Shown here piece after piece: positions 7,678 through 15,089 of a stretch of 35,142 nucleotides of DNA. The first letter of the stretch is position 1; the number at the start of each line of letters is the position of its first letter. A program made the position numbers and the translations under genes. The stretch lies in the NCBI GenBank assembly GCA_045541875.1, contig JAZQJX010000100.1, positions 1 through 35,142 of the forward strand, in the 5' to 3' direction. Below the pieces are notes generated by a model, which saw only the letters and a program-made list of their open reading frames with translations, searched no databases and was not told the origin of the DNA. The stretch comes from RGIG1828 sp045541875 (GTDB taxonomy: Bacteria; Bacillota; Clostridia; UMGS1810).

Positions 7678-8361
7678 TTATCTGTTAAGAATGAGTTTTG
7701 TAAGTTCAACGGGATCTACAATCTGTCCGTCTTTGTATACACGCATATTTCCGGATGCAATTTCATCTATGAGAATTACTTCGCCGTTGTTGTAACCAAA
7801 TTCAAATTTGATGTCCCAAAGGTCAAGACCGATTGTTTTGAGGTCATCTGCAACAATCTTTGTGATTTTGAGTGTCTGTTCTTTCATGCTTGCAAACATT
7901 TCTTCACTCATTACACCAAGGGCTGCAAGGCCTTCTGATGTTACGAGGGGATCGCCCTTTTCATCATTTTTGAAAGTACATTCAACATATCCGCCATCGA
8001 GAACTGTGCCGTCTTTCATATATTCGCCGTATCTTCTGATGAAACTTCCTGTTGCAACAAGGCGGCAGATAACTTCAAGTCCGTGACCGAATACTGTTGC
8101 AGGAAGAACTTCCATTGTTGCTTCGTCCACATTTGCACTTACATAGTGGGTTTTGATGCCTGCTTCTTTAAGAAGGTCAAAATAGTAAACTGAAGTTCTG
8201 AGGTTTGCCTTGCCGATTCCTTCGATTGTGAGACCAACGGAATTTTCGCCGGGATCAAACACACCGTCTTTGCCGGTGCAGTCATCTTTGAACTTAAGCA
8301 TTACATTTCCGTTTTCGAGTTCATAAACGTCTTTGGTTTTTCCTTCGTATAATTTCTTCAT
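7678..8361 (-). CDS. purC: phosphoribosylaminoimidazole-succinocarboxamide synthase
   Basis: A 227-residue SAICAR synthetase that ligates aspartate to CAIR using ATP in de novo purine synthesis, in the cytoplasm. The start MKKLYEGKTKDVYE is the classic KLYEGKAK motif of the ATP site. EVICRLVATGSFIRRYG near residue 90 and DLWDIKFEFG and LIDEIASGNMR near the C-terminus are family signatures. Length is slightly below the usual 235-240 residues. It is a single gene with its own promoter, not part of a pur operon in this window, and no purine riboswitch is visible in its leader. Confidence 0.95.
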   Translation of the reverse strand: MKKLYEGKTKDVYELENGNVMLKFKDDCTGKDGVFDPGENSVGLTIEGIGKANLRTSVYYFDLLKEAGIKTHYVSANVDEATMEVLPATVFGHGLEVICRLVATGSFIRRYGEYMKDGTVLDGGYVECTFKNDEKGDPLVTSEGLAALGVMSEEMFASMKEQTLKITKIVADDLKTIGLDLWDIKFEFGYNNGEVILIDEIASGNMRVYKDGQIVDPVELTKLILNR

Positions 8362-8428
8362 AATAAAAACTCCTTTTTATACAGTTATACGCTTGCTTGG
8401 CAAGGCTCTGCTATTCTTTAACACAAAT

Positions 8429-8457
8429 AATATACCACATTTTCCATAAACTATCAA
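8429..8457 (-). promoter_or_regulatory. SigA promoter of purC
   Basis: Minus strand TTGATA (8452-8457), a 17-base spacer ending in TGG, and TATATT (8429-8434). The leader to the ATG is about 60 bases. The 312-base gap between purC and ispE holds this promoter, the ispE promoter with its direct repeats, and an AT-rich stretch between them. Confidence 0.7.
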
Positions 8458-8591
8458 TATTTTTTTTCATAAAATTTTTAAAGTATACAAATATTTTTTT
8501 ATTGAACACAACTAATGTGAAGTAAACCCTCTCTTTTACGCTCAAAATTTGTTATATGACATATTTTTAAAAGAAAAGAAAAAATTTATCA

Positions 8592-8628
8592 ATCTTTTCA
8601 CACGTTGTCGTTGACTATCTTTTCACAC
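8592..8628. repeat. 12-bp direct repeat at the ispE promoter
   Basis: ATCTTTTCACAC occurs at 8592-8603 and again at 8617-8628, exactly 25 bases apart. The second copy starts immediately after the -35 box of ispE. This spacing could hold two regulator molecules, but no known operator matches. Confidence 0.6.
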
Positions 8629-8639
8629 CGTGATATTAT
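8611..8639 (+). promoter_or_regulatory. SigA promoter of ispE
   Basis: TTGACT (8611-8616), a 17-base spacer, and TATTAT (8634-8639) preceded by TGA as an extended -10. It lies 34 bases upstream of the ATG. Confidence 0.75.
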
Positions 8640-8673
8640 ATTAGTAGCTATGTAAAAAAGCGAGGAATGTCTT

Positions 8674-9519
8674 ATGAGAGCATATGCAAATGCAAAAATA
8701 AACCTCTGTCTTGATGTGACAGGAAAAAGAGATGACGGATATCACGACGTGTGTATGATTATGCAGGAAATCACCCTTTGTGACATTTTGGATATTGAAA
8801 TCACAGACAGTGAAGATATAGTATTGATGTGCGACTCTCAAAATGTCGGCCAGGCAGATGACAATCTATGTACAAAAGCCGCTCTCCTCTTTTTTGAAAA
8901 AACGGGCATAAAAAAAGGATGCTCAATCAGTCTTAAAAAAAACATTCCCGTTTGTGCAGGTCTTGGGGGCGGAAGTTCCGATGCGGCGTGTGTTCTTAAA
9001 ACTTTGAACACTCTTTGCCACAGTCCCCTTTCGGATGATGAACTTGCATCTCTTGGTTTGACACTTGGTGCTGATGTTCCTTTCTTCATCAAAGGGAAAA
9101 CCGCTCTTTGTGAGGGAATCGGTGAGATTCTGACACCCATTGCTTCAAAAGAAAAATTCTGGGTGGCTCTCATAAAACCTGATGCAGACATTTCCACAAA
9201 AGAAGCATATAAAAGGATTGATTCAGAGGCAATAGTCCATCCCGACACGAAGAAGGCAACAAAAGTGATGGAAGAAGGAAACATGAATGAATTGTACAAA
9301 CTATGTTCTAATGTTTTTGAAGATGTTTCCATAAAAGACTTCCCCCAGATTAAAGAGATAAAAGAACATTTTATGTCAAAGGGGGCAAAGTTTTCCATGA
9401 TGTCAGGCTCAGGTCCCACGGTTTTTGGGATTTTTGATACTGAAAAGGAAGCAAACGAAGCTTTCATCTCCTATGGTGGAAAAATACAGAGCGGCGGTGT
9501 GGCACAGACTGTTGTGTGA
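8674..9519 (+). CDS. ispE: 4-diphosphocytidyl-2-C-methyl-D-erythritol kinase
   Basis: A 281-residue GHMP kinase that phosphorylates CDP-ME at the 2-hydroxyl in the non-mevalonate (MEP) route to isoprenoids. The N-terminus AYANAKINLCLDVTGKRDDGYHDV and the ATP-binding PVCAGLGGGSSDAA near residue 95 are diagnostic. The C-terminal MMSGSGPTVFGIF is the third GHMP motif. Length is normal for the family. Together with ispH at 15090-17147 it shows that the organism uses the MEP pathway. It has its own promoter with an unusual direct repeat. Confidence 0.95.
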   Translation: MRAYANAKINLCLDVTGKRDDGYHDVCMIMQEITLCDILDIEITDSEDIVLMCDSQNVGQADDNLCTKAALLFFEKTGIKKGCSISLKKNIPVCAGLGGGSSDAACVLKTLNTLCHSPLSDDELASLGLTLGADVPFFIKGKTALCEGIGEILTPIASKEKFWVALIKPDADISTKEAYKRIDSEAIVHPDTKKATKVMEEGNMNELYKLCSNVFEDVSIKDFPQIKEIKEHFMSKGAKFSMMSGSGPTVFGIFDTEKEANEAFISYGGKIQSGGVAQTVV

Positions 9520-9587
9520 TAAGTTTCGTATACTCGAAATGATTTTATATACAGGATAGTTTTAAAATACAAAGGAGCGTTTCCAAG

Positions 9588-11027
9588 ATGGTTTTTTCCA
9601 GTTTGTTATTCTTATTTTATTTTCTGGCACCGGTGTTTATTATTTATTCTCTGGTACCTAAAAAGCATAAAAATCTCACTCTTTTTATTTCCAGTCTGAT
9701 TTTCTATGCCTGGGGAGAGCCTACATATGTTCTTTTGATGATTTTTTCTGCCGTGTTTAACTATATCTGCGGTTTTTTAATCGGTTCAAAAAAATCAAAA
9801 GCGGCACTTGCCTTTAACTGCATTGTTAACATTGGGTTGCTTTTGGTGTTTAAATATACAGACTTTTTCATTTCAACCGTAAATTCTGTTATACGCACAA
9901 ACTTTCCGCTTTTGCATCTTGCTTTGCCTATAGGTATTTCATTTTACACATTTCAGGCAATGTCATATTGCATTGATGTGTACAGAGGAAAGACCGAGAT
10001 TCAGAAAAGTTTTGTTTCTTTCGGTCTTTATCTTTCATTCTTCCCACAACTTATTGCAGGACCTATTGTGCGTTATGATGACATTGCAAACCAACTTCCG
10101 AACCATCCTCAAAAGGTTTCTTTGTTTTATGAAGGTGTTCAAAGATTTACCGCCGGTCTTGCAAAAAAGGTTCTCATTGCAAACAACATCGGACAACTTT
10201 GGGAAATAACAATTTCAGGTGACAGAGGCGGTATGCTTGGTGCGTGGCTTGGAATTACAGCATACACAATGCAGATTTACTATGATTTTTCGGGATATTC
10301 GGATATGGCAATCGGACTTGGAAAAATGTTCGGTTTCAGATTATGCGAAAACTTCAATTATCCCTACATATCAAAAAGTATTACAGAATTCTGGAGAAGA
10401 TGGCATATAAGTCTGAGCAGTTGGTTTAAAGAATATGTATATATTCCCCTCGGCGGAAGCAGAGTTTATGAGTCGGATTATTCCACAACAACAAAATGGG
10501 GGTCCATTAGTCTTACCCCTGCAAAAAAGGCAAGTTTAAGAAGATATTTAAACATTCTTATTGTATGGATGTTGACAGGCTTCTGGCACGGTGCAAGTTT
10601 CAACTTTATTGCATGGGGACTTTATTACGGATTTCTTCTTATACTGGAAAAGAAATATCTTATGGAAAAACTTGAAAAAATGCCCTCATTTATCAGGAGT
10701 TTGTATACAATGATAATTGTCATTGTGGGATGGGTATTTTTTGCAAGTCCTGATTTTAAACAGGCATTTATATATCTTGCATCTATGATAAATATCTTTG
10801 ATTTCGGTATTACTGACAATGTGTTTTTGTACAGATTTTTCTCGTATCTTCCAATTCTGATTGTTTCAATTATCGGTGCGACGCCGGGGGCAAGGAAAAA
10901 CTTTTTGAAAATCACAGACGGAAAACTTTTCTGGCTGAGAGGTGTTCTTTGTTTTGCTGCCCTGTTTGTGTGCCTTGCGTATCTTGTGGATGATACTTAC
11001 AATCCGTTTTTATATTTCAGATTCTGA
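9588..11027 (+). CDS. MBOAT-family membrane O-acyltransferase (AlgI-like)
   Basis: A 479-residue integral membrane protein of the MBOAT family. AlgI-type members move an acyl, usually acetyl, group across the membrane for polysaccharide or wall-polymer O-acetylation. It has about ten hydrophobic segments, the marker ISFYTFQAMSYCIDVYRG near residue 117, EFWRRWHISLSSW near 267, and FWHGAS at 332-337 containing the presumed catalytic His334. The ribosome site AAGGAG is 10 bases from the ATG. It is followed 19 bases later by the DHHW-SGNH gene, and the pair resembles AlgI with AlgJ/AlgX. The acceptor polymer cannot be read from sequence. Confidence 0.9.
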   Translation: MVFSSLLFLFYFLAPVFIIYSLVPKKHKNLTLFISSLIFYAWGEPTYVLLMIFSAVFNYICGFLIGSKKSKAALAFNCIVNIGLLLVFKYTDFFISTVNSVIRTNFPLLHLALPIGISFYTFQAMSYCIDVYRGKTEIQKSFVSFGLYLSFFPQLIAGPIVRYDDIANQLPNHPQKVSLFYEGVQRFTAGLAKKVLIANNIGQLWEITISGDRGGMLGAWLGITAYTMQIYYDFSGYSDMAIGLGKMFGFRLCENFNYPYISKSITEFWRRWHISLSSWFKEYVYIPLGGSRVYESDYSTTTKWGSISLTPAKKASLRRYLNILIVWMLTGFWHGASFNFIAWGLYYGFLLILEKKYLMEKLEKMPSFIRSLYTMIIVIVGWVFFASPDFKQAFIYLASMINIFDFGITDNVFLYRFFSYLPILIVSIIGATPGARKNFLKITDGKLFWLRGVLCFAALFVCLAYLVDDTYNPFLYFRF

Positions 11028-11046
11028 TGAAAGGGGGATATTATAA

Positions 11047-13506
11047 ATGAATAATAAAGAACTTGACAGTTTGGATTTGAGAGAAGAAGAACTCTTTCAA
11101 AAGTTTCTCGAAAAAAATTACGGCAAGCAGGAAAGTTTCACATTAACAAAAGAAAAAGAGGAAGGAAAAACAGAAACCGTATCTTTAGCCAAAGATGCCG
11201 AATGTGATTTTGAAGAAGAAATAAGCACCATAAAAATGCTTATTCCCGAATTTGACTGTGAAAATGAAGAAAAAGTGACTGTGAAAAAAGTTCTTTCATA
11301 TGTTTTTGCAAGAAAAAACGCACCACAGATTATTTCTCTTTGCTTCGTTGCTTTTCTTATGATTTTCCTTGCTCTTAACATTCTCACCCCCACAAAAAAG
11401 GTGTCTGAAAAGGAAAACCGTACTCTGGCACTTTTTCCGAAAATCTCATTTTCCACTCTTACAAGCGGAAAATTTATGACAGATTTTGAAGATTATGTCT
11501 CAGATCAGTTTGTATTCAGAAATCATTTTGTTTCGTCAAAGAGACGATATGAAACTTTCAGCGGAAAGAAAGAAAATCACGCAATTATGAGTTGCGATGA
11601 CGGTTATCTCATTGAAAACTCTTCCGCTCTTACAAAAACAAATATTCCATCAAATACAGAAGCAATTAACGCACTTGCATCTGTCAAAAGATATAAGGTT
11701 AAAGTGGCAATTGTTCCCACAGCGTATGAAATATTAAAAGACAAACTTCCAAGATTTGCCTATACCGATTCATATATCGACCTTCAAAACTACCTGAAAA
11801 AAGAATTGAAAAACTCTGAAATTACAGATGTCGAGCCTGTTCTTGCCAAAAATGCGGACAAATATCTTTACTACCGCACAGACCATCATCAGACGGCACT
11901 GGGAAGTTATTACACTTATCTGGCTCTTTCGGAAAGTCTCGGCTTTAAGCCGTACCCCCTTGAGGATTTTGCCGTAGAAAAGATGAGTGAAGATTTCTTC
12001 GGTACTGCCTGGTCAAACTCGGGATTTGCAAAAACCCAAAAAGATACAATATATAAATACAGTCCGAAAAAAAGCATCAAAGCAACTGTATCATTCCCCC
12101 TTGAAAACAAGAATATGAAGTCCTTATATAACACAGACATGCTTTCGGAAAAAGACAAATATGCGTTTTATCTTGATGGCAATCACGGACTTACGGAGAT
12201 TAAAACAAACCTTGAAACAGGGAAAAAACTTGCAATCATAAAAGACTCATATGCTCACTCAATTGTACCTTTTCTTGCAAATCACTACAACGAAATTTAT
12301 ATGGTTGATTTGAGATACTACAACGGCGATATTTTTGAATATCTGTACTCTCACAACATTAAAGATGTTTTGATTCTGTATAACCAAAACACATTTATGA
12401 CCGACACCAATCTTTCAAAAATCACCGAATTTTCAAAAACATCGTCATACACAAAAGTGCCTGATGTAAGTTACGGAATTGTTCCCAAGCAGGAAGAAGT
12501 TGATGACTCATATTTTGATGATGCAGTTTTTGTGGGTGATTCACTCACCATTGGAATTGAGAACTTCTCAGGATTCAATTCTCAGTTCCTTTGTATGGGC
12601 GGTCTTAACACCAAAAATCTTGAAACCGCTCCTCTTCCATCGGGAAAAAGTGCACTTCAGGCTATAAAAGACAGGGAAAGCCTCGGGAAACTTTATATAA
12701 TGCTCGGAACAAATGAAGTTATATATGACGAAAAAGACGAATTTGCAAAACGCTACGGCGACTTTATCGATAAAGTGAGAGAAAAGTTCCCTGATGTGAT
12801 TGTTTATATTCAGTCTATCCTTCCAATAACAAAAGAAAAAGAGGCAACTGTCGCAATTAAGAATTCAAGTATCGTTATTCACAACGAAAGACTGCTTGAA
12901 CTTGCAAAAGAAAAACAGTGTTATTACATTGACCTTCATTCTTACTTCAAAGATGAAAACGGAGCACTTCCCTATTCAATCGGCGGAAGCGACGGAATAC
13001 ATCTTGGACCTGTTCACTACCGTGAACTTGCCACATATCTTAAAAACCATGCTGTTGCACAAAAAGGTGTTGTGAAGATTGATAAAGAAACTTCAAAAAC
13101 TTTTGCAGGCAAAGGAAAGTATGACACCAAAAAAATTGGTGACTCTATAGTAAAAAAGATTGAGTTCAAAGATACTCTTCTTAAAGTTGCAGACTCCATG
13201 GTTATTTCCGCATACAAAGTTGATCCTTCAAAAATTGCATCTGCCGCACTTTATCTGGGCGGAGGTGCAACTGCAGAAGAAGTTGCAGTATTTGAAGCAA
13301 AAAATGAAAAGTATGCAAAAGAACTTGAGAAGAATCTTGTAAAGGAAAGAATTGAGCGAAAGAAACTCGACTTTGAAAACTATATACCTGCTGAAATGAC
13401 AAAACTTTCAAGTCCTGTTATTGTGAGAAAGGGCAAAGTGGTTGTTGTATGTATTGCAGACAAGGCAGATTCTAAAGATATTGAAAAACTTATAAAAGCA
13501 AATTGA
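11047..13506 (+). CDS. DHHW - SGNH hydrolase - DUF4358 fusion protein
   Basis: An 819-residue membrane-anchored protein with three apparent extracellular domains. A charged cytoplasmic N-terminus (about 1-90) precedes one transmembrane helix (about 92-114). Residues about 120-460 are a DHHW/AlgX-like domain with YYRTDHHQT (DHH at 279-281) and IIKDSYAHS near 400. Residues about 490-670 are a GDSL/SGNH esterase-acyltransferase with GDSL at 497-500 (Ser499), GTNE at 554-557 and DGIH at 649-652, so its catalytic set looks intact. Residues about 690-819 resemble DUF4358 (GGGATAEEVAVFEAKN near 738). With the upstream MBOAT gene it probably receives and transfers acetyl groups on an envelope polymer. 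GDSL, GTNE and DGIH are seen directly; the role is inferred. Confidence 0.85.
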   Translation: MNNKELDSLDLREEELFQKFLEKNYGKQESFTLTKEKEEGKTETVSLAKDAECDFEEEISTIKMLIPEFDCENEEKVTVKKVLSYVFARKNAPQIISLCFVAFLMIFLALNILTPTKKVSEKENRTLALFPKISFSTLTSGKFMTDFEDYVSDQFVFRNHFVSSKRRYETFSGKKENHAIMSCDDGYLIENSSALTKTNIPSNTEAINALASVKRYKVKVAIVPTAYEILKDKLPRFAYTDSYIDLQNYLKKELKNSEITDVEPVLAKNADKYLYYRTDHHQTALGSYYTYLALSESLGFKPYPLEDFAVEKMSEDFFGTAWSNSGFAKTQKDTIYKYSPKKSIKATVSFPLENKNMKSLYNTDMLSEKDKYAFYLDGNHGLTEIKTNLETGKKLAIIKDSYAHSIVPFLANHYNEIYMVDLRYYNGDIFEYLYSHNIKDVLILYNQNTFMTDTNLSKITEFSKTSSYTKVPDVSYGIVPKQEEVDDSYFDDAVFVGDSLTIGIENFSGFNSQFLCMGGLNTKNLETAPLPSGKSALQAIKDRESLGKLYIMLGTNEVIYDEKDEFAKRYGDFIDKVREKFPDVIVYIQSILPITKEKEATVAIKNSSIVIHNERLLELAKEKQCYYIDLHSYFKDENGALPYSIGGSDGIHLGPVHYRELATYLKNHAVAQKGVVKIDKETSKTFAGKGKYDTKKIGDSIVKKIEFKDTLLKVADSMVISAYKVDPSKIASAALYLGGGATAEEVAVFEAKNEKYAKELEKNLVKERIERKKLDFENYIPAEMTKLSSPVIVRKGKVVVVCIADKADSKDIEKLIKAN

Positions 13507-13540
13507 TTTTACTGAATTCTGCACGGGTTTCCTATATACC

Positions 13541-13625
13541 AAAAAAGCAGGCTGAGCCTGCACCCAAGTCGCGGGCATAGTTTCGTTAACATCGGATCTC
13601 GCGAACGAATTTTTACAAAAATTCC
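13541..13625 (-). repeat. structured repeat copy 1: hairpin with T-run
   Basis: About 85 bases shared with 18935-19020, including an identical 26-base core (13568-13593). Read on the minus strand it ends in a perfect 7-bp hairpin (GCAGGCT at 13547-13553 with AGCCTGC at 13555-13561) followed by TTTTTT, like an intrinsic terminator. TTCGTT and AACGAA form another inverted pair inside it. Its frame encodes the peptide NSFARSDVNETMPAT in both copies, which probably does not reflect a protein. Confidence 0.75.
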
Positions 13626-13638
13626 CATTCAGCAAAAG

Positions 13639-13673
13639 AGTGGCTGTGAAAAAATCATTTCACAGCCACTTTT
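13639..13673. terminator. terminator after nudF
   Basis: AGTGGCTGTGAA (13639-13650) pairs with TTCACAGCCACT (13659-13670), with A and T tracts outside. It ends the minus-strand nudF transcript and could also act on the plus strand. Confidence 0.8.
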
Positions 13674-13682
13674 AAATGTGAA

Positions 13683-14216
13683 TTATTCTGAAATATAAAG
13701 GTAAGTTTTAAGAATTGCTGCTATGGTCTTGCCGTCTTTTATCTCACCTGACATTATCATTGACACCAAGGTGTCTATATGAATCTTTTCTATGTCCACA
13801 TACTCATCTTCGTCAGGGTTTGCCTCACCTTTTTCAAGTCCTTTGGCGAGGAAAAGGTGAATTACTTCATTGGTATAACCAACTGAAGGATAGAACTTAC
13901 CAAGGCTTATGAATTCTTTTGCACTATAGCCTGTTTCTTCCGCAAGTTCTCTTTTTCCGCAAACCAAAGGTTCTTCACCGGAATCAATTTTCCCTGCAGG
14001 AATTTCAAGTATGGCATCTTCATAGGGTTTTCTGAATTGTCTTACCATGCACACATATCCCTTGTCATCTATGGCAACAACACCGACTCCGCCGGGATGG
14101 AAAACCATTTCTCTCTCTGAAAGTTTCCCGTCCACCTCTACTGTGTCCACCACATACTCAAGAACTCTGCCTTCATATATGACATCCCTTTTTAAAGTTT
14201 TTTCGGTAACTATCAT
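13683..14216 (-). CDS. nudF: ADP-ribose pyrophosphatase (NUDIX hydrolase)
   Basis: A 177-residue NUDIX hydrolase of the ADP-ribose pyrophosphatase group, which cleaves ADP-ribose to AMP and ribose 5-phosphate. The complete NUDIX box runs from GKIDSGEE to RELAEETGY near residues 78-100 (G-x5-E-x7-RE-x2-EE-x-GY), and MVRQFRKPYEDAILEIPAGK precedes it. YPSVGYTNE after the box is typical of the ADPR subgroup. The ATG overlaps the stop codon of the upstream membrane-protein gene (ATGA), so the two are translationally coupled. The specific substrate is likely but not certain. Confidence 0.92.
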   Translation of the reverse strand: MIVTEKTLKRDVIYEGRVLEYVVDTVEVDGKLSEREMVFHPGGVGVVAIDDKGYVCMVRQFRKPYEDAILEIPAGKIDSGEEPLVCGKRELAEETGYSAKEFISLGKFYPSVGYTNEVIHLFLAKGLEKGEANPDEDEYVDIEKIHIDTLVSMIMSGEIKDGKTIAAILKTYLYISE

Positions 14217-15010
14217 TTTTCCTCAGACCTTTTCTCAAATTTAAATACAAGTTTTGAAACAAAAAAACCTGATACAATACCGATGAGAATTATGAACGAT
14301 GCAATCACCCACCTGTATGAATTCCCGGTATAACTCCATTTATTTCCCGGATCAGTGGTAGTATGAGGCTGCACCGTTTTTCCATGGGCATCAATATAAC
14401 TTACACCTACCGGCTCTTTGATAATAATTTCCGCTCCGTCAGGATCGTGAGTATATACCGATGAATCTCTGATTGTAAAATCTGCATTTCTTCCGTCGGA
14501 AGATACATATTTATAAAGAGCTGTCAACTCTATTGCACCATCTGTTTCCTTAACTTCTATCGGTACCTCAAAAGCAAAATTATCGTATCCTGCACTGCTT
14601 ACACGAAATGCGCCGTTTTTTATGGAATATACATTGCCGTTGAATGTAAGCGACAAAAGAACATTGTCGCCTTTTTTCGGATGGTAGTCATATCCGTCAA
14701 AGTACATATATGATTCAAGACCTGCCACATCAATTTCTTCCCCTTCAATTGGAGGAAGATCAGGCTCGTCATCAGTTTCTGACTCGCCGTCTTTAATGAT
14801 GTTGGAATCTGAACCTATTTCTTCTGTAACATCTACGGTGACCACATTTCCCTGAACATTTACAACAGATGCAAAGACAAGCCTGTCCTGCTTGCCGGCA
14901 ATTATATCGGTTATACATTTATGAGTGCTTGGTGCAGCAAGTGATGCTATTGACCACAGAATAATGGAACAAACAATTATCCCTATGAACAACCGTTTTA
15001 GATTTTTCAT
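14213..15010 (-). CDS. hypothetical membrane-anchored extracellular protein (265 aa)
   Basis: I do not recognise this protein. It has an N-terminal hydrophobic segment (about residues 6-26), which may be a signal peptide or anchor. A large, probably extracellular region follows, with an early beta-rich stretch (FASVVNVQGNVVTVDVTEE) and an acidic linker near residues 75-95 (ESETDDEPDLPPIEGEE). A C-terminal transmembrane helix (about 236-256) is followed by a short basic tail (KFEKRSEEK). This is a type I membrane topology. The gene is coupled to nudF by a four-base overlap, but a NUDIX enzyme gives no clear hint of its job. AAGGAT lies upstream of the ATG. Confidence 0.75.
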   Translation of the reverse strand: MKNLKRLFIGIIVCSIILWSIASLAAPSTHKCITDIIAGKQDRLVFASVVNVQGNVVTVDVTEEIGSDSNIIKDGESETDDEPDLPPIEGEEIDVAGLESYMYFDGYDYHPKKGDNVLLSLTFNGNVYSIKNGAFRVSSAGYDNFAFEVPIEVKETDGAIELTALYKYVSSDGRNADFTIRDSSVYTHDPDGAEIIIKEPVGVSYIDAHGKTVQPHTTTDPGNKWSYTGNSYRWVIASFIILIGIVSGFFVSKLVFKFEKRSEEK

Positions 15011-15034
15011 TTTATCACAATCCTTCTGTTTACA

Positions 15035-15074
15035 AAAAAGACTGTCGCCTTAAATGTGTTTGGCAACAGTCTTT
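15035..15074 (-). terminator. terminator after ispH-rpsA
   Basis: GACTGT followed by CGCC pairs with GGC-A-ACAGTC. The minus strand then runs into six T residues (plus-strand A-run at 15034-15039). It lies just past the stop codon of the fused gene. Confidence 0.75.
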
Positions 15075-15089
15075 TGTATTTTAGTATGA

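Noticed and set aside
8362..8457. Purine riboswitch ahead of purC
   Set aside because: The leader of about 60 bases lacks the conserved purine aptamer core.
13408..13635. 75-aa frame containing NSFARSDVNETMPAT, repeated at 18521-19051
   Set aside because: The shared peptide is only the translation of the structured non-coding repeat, and the frame runs antisense into the DHHW-SGNH gene.
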